Of a stretch of DNA of 64,000 nucleotides, positions 61,761-64,000 are shown piece after piece. Below the pieces are notes generated by a model. That model was not told the DNA's origin and made no database searches. It saw only the letters and a program-made list of their open reading frames with translations. Origin of the DNA: a bacterium (lineage in GTDB: Bacteria; Sysuimicrobiota; Sysuimicrobiia; Sysuimicrobiales; Segetimicrobiaceae). Each line of letters begins with the position of its first letter. Within the stretch, counting starts at the first letter, position 1. Location of the stretch: NCBI GenBank assembly GCA_035307765.1, contig DATGHU010000005.1:62001-126000 (forward strand), written 5' to 3'. Made by a program: the position numbers and the translations under genes.

Positions 61761-62989
61761 CAGGCGGCACCGCCGAGAGCGTAGCAGGCGGCCACGGCGA
61801 AGATCCGGCAGGCTTCGACGAGGTCGGTCACCCGGATAAACTCATCGACCTGGTGAGGAATCGTCACGTCTCCCGGGCCGATCGTCACGATGGGAATGTG
61901 GGCCCAGGCGTGCAGGAAGGTCCCATCGGTGGCGCCGGGCACCCCTCGGTATCGCGGCGGCCGGGCTTGGACCCGCCGGCAGGCGTGCTCGACCGCCGAG
62001 ACGATCGACGCGTCCCGGGGAGTCTCCGTCCACGGCCGCTCCTCGAACACCTCGAGGTCGCCCGTGCAGCCCGGGAGGGCCGCGACCGCGGCGTCGACGG
62101 CCGCGGCGAGGTCGCGGCGGATCTCCGCGTCCGCTTGACCAGGAATCGTTCGGATATCCAGTCCGACCAGGGCCTGATCGTGCATGACGTTGAGTTGTGC
62201 CACGCTCCCCGCCGCCAGCACGGTGGGCGTGACGCTGGGCTCGCCGAGCAGCGGATGGCTCCCGTGGCGCGCCACGTATCGCTCCTCGAGCGTCCGCATC
62301 CCGGCGACAAACGCCGCCGCCGCTGGGATGGGGTTGAGGCCGCTCTTCGGCATCGCGCCGTGCGCCATCTTTCCCCTGAACCGCGCCAGCGCCCGGAGCG
62401 CGCCCTTCTGAACGAGGCAGATGTTGTTGGCTTCGGGCTCGCAGATAATCGCCCCGCAGGCCCCCTCAGCCCACCCGTTCCGGATGAACGACTTGATGCC
62501 GAGCATCATCCCCTCTTCGTCGGCAACAACCGCGATCCGGATCCGGCCGGGCAACGTGACCCCGGCGTCGCGGATCGCGCGCACCGCGGCGATCGCGGCG
62601 GCGACCCCCCCCTTCATATCGGCAGCCCCCCGCCCGTAGAGGCGCCCGTCGGCGACCACGCCGCCGAATGGCGGTACCGACCACGCCGAGGCGTCGCCCT
62701 CGGTCACCACGTCGCTGTGACCTTCCAGAATCAGGAGCGGTCCCGCCCCCCGTCCTCGCCAGTCCCCGATGACGTTGGGGCGACCCGGAGCCGCTTCCTC
62801 GCAGTGCACCTCGAGCCCGAGCCGCCGCAACTCATCGGCGACGAGCGACGCGGCGGCGGTTTCGTTGGCGAGGGGATCCTCTGGCCGGAACACGCTCGGA
62901 GTCCTCACCAGTCGGCAGGCCAGATCGATGAGATACGGCTCGTCAACCGCCGTCACCACCGCATCGACCGCCGTATCGAACGCGCGCAT
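61760..62989 (-). CDS. M20 family metallopeptidase (ArgE/DapE-like amidohydrolase)
   Basis: 409 residues. Di-zinc site: LEGHSDVV near 89, YGRGAADMKGG near 117 with bridging Asp, VVADEEGM near 154 with the Glu pair, and HQVDEFI near the C-terminus with the final His. Dimerisation (lid) domain from about 190 to 310. ArgE/DapE-type enzymes remove acyl groups from amino acids or split amides. Located 8 nt after the aldehyde dehydrogenase and overlapping ecfA1, in the same operon as an ECF importer and an amidase. Confidence 0.92.
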   Translation of the reverse strand: MRAFDTAVDAVVTAVDEPYLIDLACRLVRTPSVFRPEDPLANETAAASLVADELRRLGLEVHCEEAAPGRPNVIGDWRGRGAGPLLILEGHSDVVTEGDASAWSVPPFGGVVADGRLYGRGAADMKGGVAAAIAAVRAIRDAGVTLPGRIRIAVVADEEGMMLGIKSFIRNGWAEGACGAIICEPEANNICLVQKGALRALARFRGKMAHGAMPKSGLNPIPAAAAFVAGMRTLEERYVARHGSHPLLGEPSVTPTVLAAGSVAQLNVMHDQALVGLDIRTIPGQADAEIRRDLAAAVDAAVAALPGCTGDLEVFEERPWTETPRDASIVSAVEHACRRVQARPPRYRGVPGATDGTFLHAWAHIPIVTIGPGDVTIPHQVDEFIRVTDLVEACRIFAVAACYALGGAA

Positions 62990-62997
62990 CGAGGGGC

Positions 62998-64000
62998 TCA
63001 GTAGATATTCGACTGCCGCACCCGCCCGGTATAGTCCCAGAACACGCTCTTGATCTCAGTGAAGAATTCCAATCCTTCCTCCGCCATCTCCCGGCCGCCG
63101 ACGCCGCTCCACTTGATGCCGCCGAACGGGATCTGGGCCTCACCCCCAACGGTGGGGGAGTTCACGTGGACCATGCCGACCTCGACGCCGTCGATGAAGC
63201 GCATGATCGCGTTGGCGTCGGACGCGTAGATCGAGGAAGAGAGACCGTAGCGAAGACCATTGGTGACCGCGAGGGCCTCGTCGAGGGACGCGACTTCGAT
63301 CACCGACAGCACCGGGCCGAAGATTTCTTCCCGCGCGATCCGGTGGCCGGGCTGGACGTCCGCAAACACGGTGGGCTCGACGAAGTATCCCCGGGCGTAC
63401 GCACCATCGGCCAAGCGCCGACCTCCGCAGAGCAGGCGCGCGCCCTCGGCCCGCCCGGCCTCGATGTAGCCGAGAACCGTGGTGAGCTGGTGCGAATCCA
63501 CGAGCGGGCCCATGCCGACGCCGGCCTCCAGACCGTTGCCGACGCGGATGCTCCGGGCCCGATCGACAATCGCGTCGGCGAGCCGCGCGCGCACGTCCCG
63601 GTGCACCACACATAGGCTGGTGGCGGTACAGCGCTGGCCGGTGCTGCCAAAGGCACCCTGGACGATCCCGGCGACCGCGAGTTCCAGATCGGCATCGGGC
63701 ATGACGACGACAGCGTTCTTGCCCCCCATTTCGCAGGTGACCTTCGCCAACCGGCGGGCCGCGCGCGCGTAGACCTCTCCCCCAATCTCACAGGACCCGG
63801 TGAAGGAGACGGCCCGCACCATCGGATGGGTGACCAACGCATCGCCAACTTCGGGACCCGGCCCGACGATGATGGTCAGCACGCCCCGCGGGAGCCCGGC
63901 CTCCTCGAGGATATCCCGGTACCGCTGGGCGACGAGCGGCGTCAACGATGCCGGTTTGAGGATGACGGCGTTTCCCGCCACGAGGGCCGGGGCGACCTTC
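62998..64000 (-). CDS. Aldehyde dehydrogenase, 5' end cut by window
   Basis: About 334 C-terminal residues; the start lies beyond 64000. NAD(P)-dependent [17 protein letters not shown] at the window edge, [15 protein letters not shown] with the general-base Glu, and the catalytic Cys in [15 protein letters not shown]; then [12 protein letters not shown] and [11 protein letters not shown]. The [10 protein letters not shown] context is common in alpha-ketoglutaric semialdehyde dehydrogenases, but the assignment to that enzyme is only a suggestion. Eight nt separate it from the M20 gene; it is the most upstream visible gene of the operon. Confidence 0.93.
   Translation of the reverse strand, partial: KVAPALVAGNAVILKPASLTPLVAQRYRDILEEAGLPRGVLTIIVGPGPEVGDALVTHPMVRAVSFTGSCEIGGEVYARAARRLAKVTCEMGGKNAVVVMPDADLELAVAGIVQGAFGSTGQRCTATSLCVVHRDVRARLADAIVDRARSIRVGNGLEAGVGMGPLVDSHQLTTVLGYIEAGRAEGARLLCGGRRLADGAYARGYFVEPTVFADVQPGHRIAREEIFGPVLSVIEVASLDEALAVTNGLRYGLSSSIYASDANAIMRFIDGVEVGMVHVNSPTVGGEAQIPFGGIKWSGVGGREMAEEGLEFFTEIKSVFWDYTGRVRQSNIY

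Noticed and set aside
1-64000. CRISPR arrays, insertion sequences, integrase or phage genes
   Set aside because: No regularly spaced repeats, transposase or integrase motifs were seen; the region looks like ordinary chromosome.

Overview
This is a GC-rich, densely packed bacterial chromosome segment. It carries about 53 protein genes, one tRNA and no insertion sequences, CRISPR array or rRNA. Several genes point to a cell with an outer membrane: an RND efflux pump with a lipoprotein adaptor, an MltA-type lytic transglycosylase lipoprotein and a cyclic-glucan-synthase-like giant enzyme. Stand-alone ECF vitamin transporters, QueT, a fused acetyl-CoA carboxyltransferase and type IV pilus ATPases suggest an uncultured, diderm, Terrabacteria-like lineage (for example a CSP1-3/Sysuimicrobiota-type organism). 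That placement is inference; no phylogenetic marker was compared.

Layout. 1-5832 (-): 3'-truncated GT84/GH94 glucan synthase-like protein. 6373-11000 (-): RND permease and adaptor. 11025-12835 (+): an interrupted reading frame, then mltA. 13020-15733 (-): F420/NADP-type oxidoreductase, tRNA-Asp, membrane GAF/degenerate-GGDEF protein. 16119-19872 (-): a beta-oxidation-like set (small membrane protein, SDR, 3-hydroxyacyl-CoA dehydrogenase, acyl-CoA dehydrogenase). 20067-21293 (+): MFS exporter. 21303-26047 (-): nickel-pincer-cofactor operon (PF04008 protein, larA-like, larE, larB, larC). 26179-27281 (+): a two-domain thioredoxin-fold oxidoreductase whose second active site is read through an in-frame TGA (probable selenocysteine), overlapped with an OsmC-family gene. 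27325-31052 (-): PilB-like, PilT and PilU-like genes.

31415-32500 (+): LacD-type aldolase. 32439-41200: two divergent blocks for a molybdenum hydroxylase. Maturation genes run leftward (GIY-YIG, coxD, coxE, xdhC, mocA); structural genes run rightward (coxL, coxG, coxM, coxS). 41296-50001: an AllH-like gene (+), then accDA fusion, CoA-transferase, cyclase-family hydrolase, fdrA, LVIVD propeller protein and a cupin (all -). 50304-56760: VOC epimerase-like gene, DUF815 ATPase, threonine synthase with a good promoter and operator-like repeats, methyltransferase, a half DEAD-box protein that has lost its catalytic motifs, then queF and queT. 56805-64000 (-): one long operon of aldehyde dehydrogenase (5' cut by the window), M20 peptidase, EcfA1, EcfA2, EcfT, EcfS, GatC-like and GatA-like amidase. 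It looks like uptake plus breakdown of an amide-containing small molecule.

The most notable item is the TGA-containing disulfide oxidoreductase at 26179-26871: the TGA replaces the first cysteine of the second CxxC motif, the frame continues to the exact family length, and a perfect 7-bp hairpin with a GGC loop lies 22 nt downstream, as expected for a bacterial SECIS. Secondary items are a PilB-like protein without Walker motifs, the catalytically dead half DEAD-box protein, a LarE of the probable iron-sulfur type, and FdrA/AllH homologues without their usual partners.
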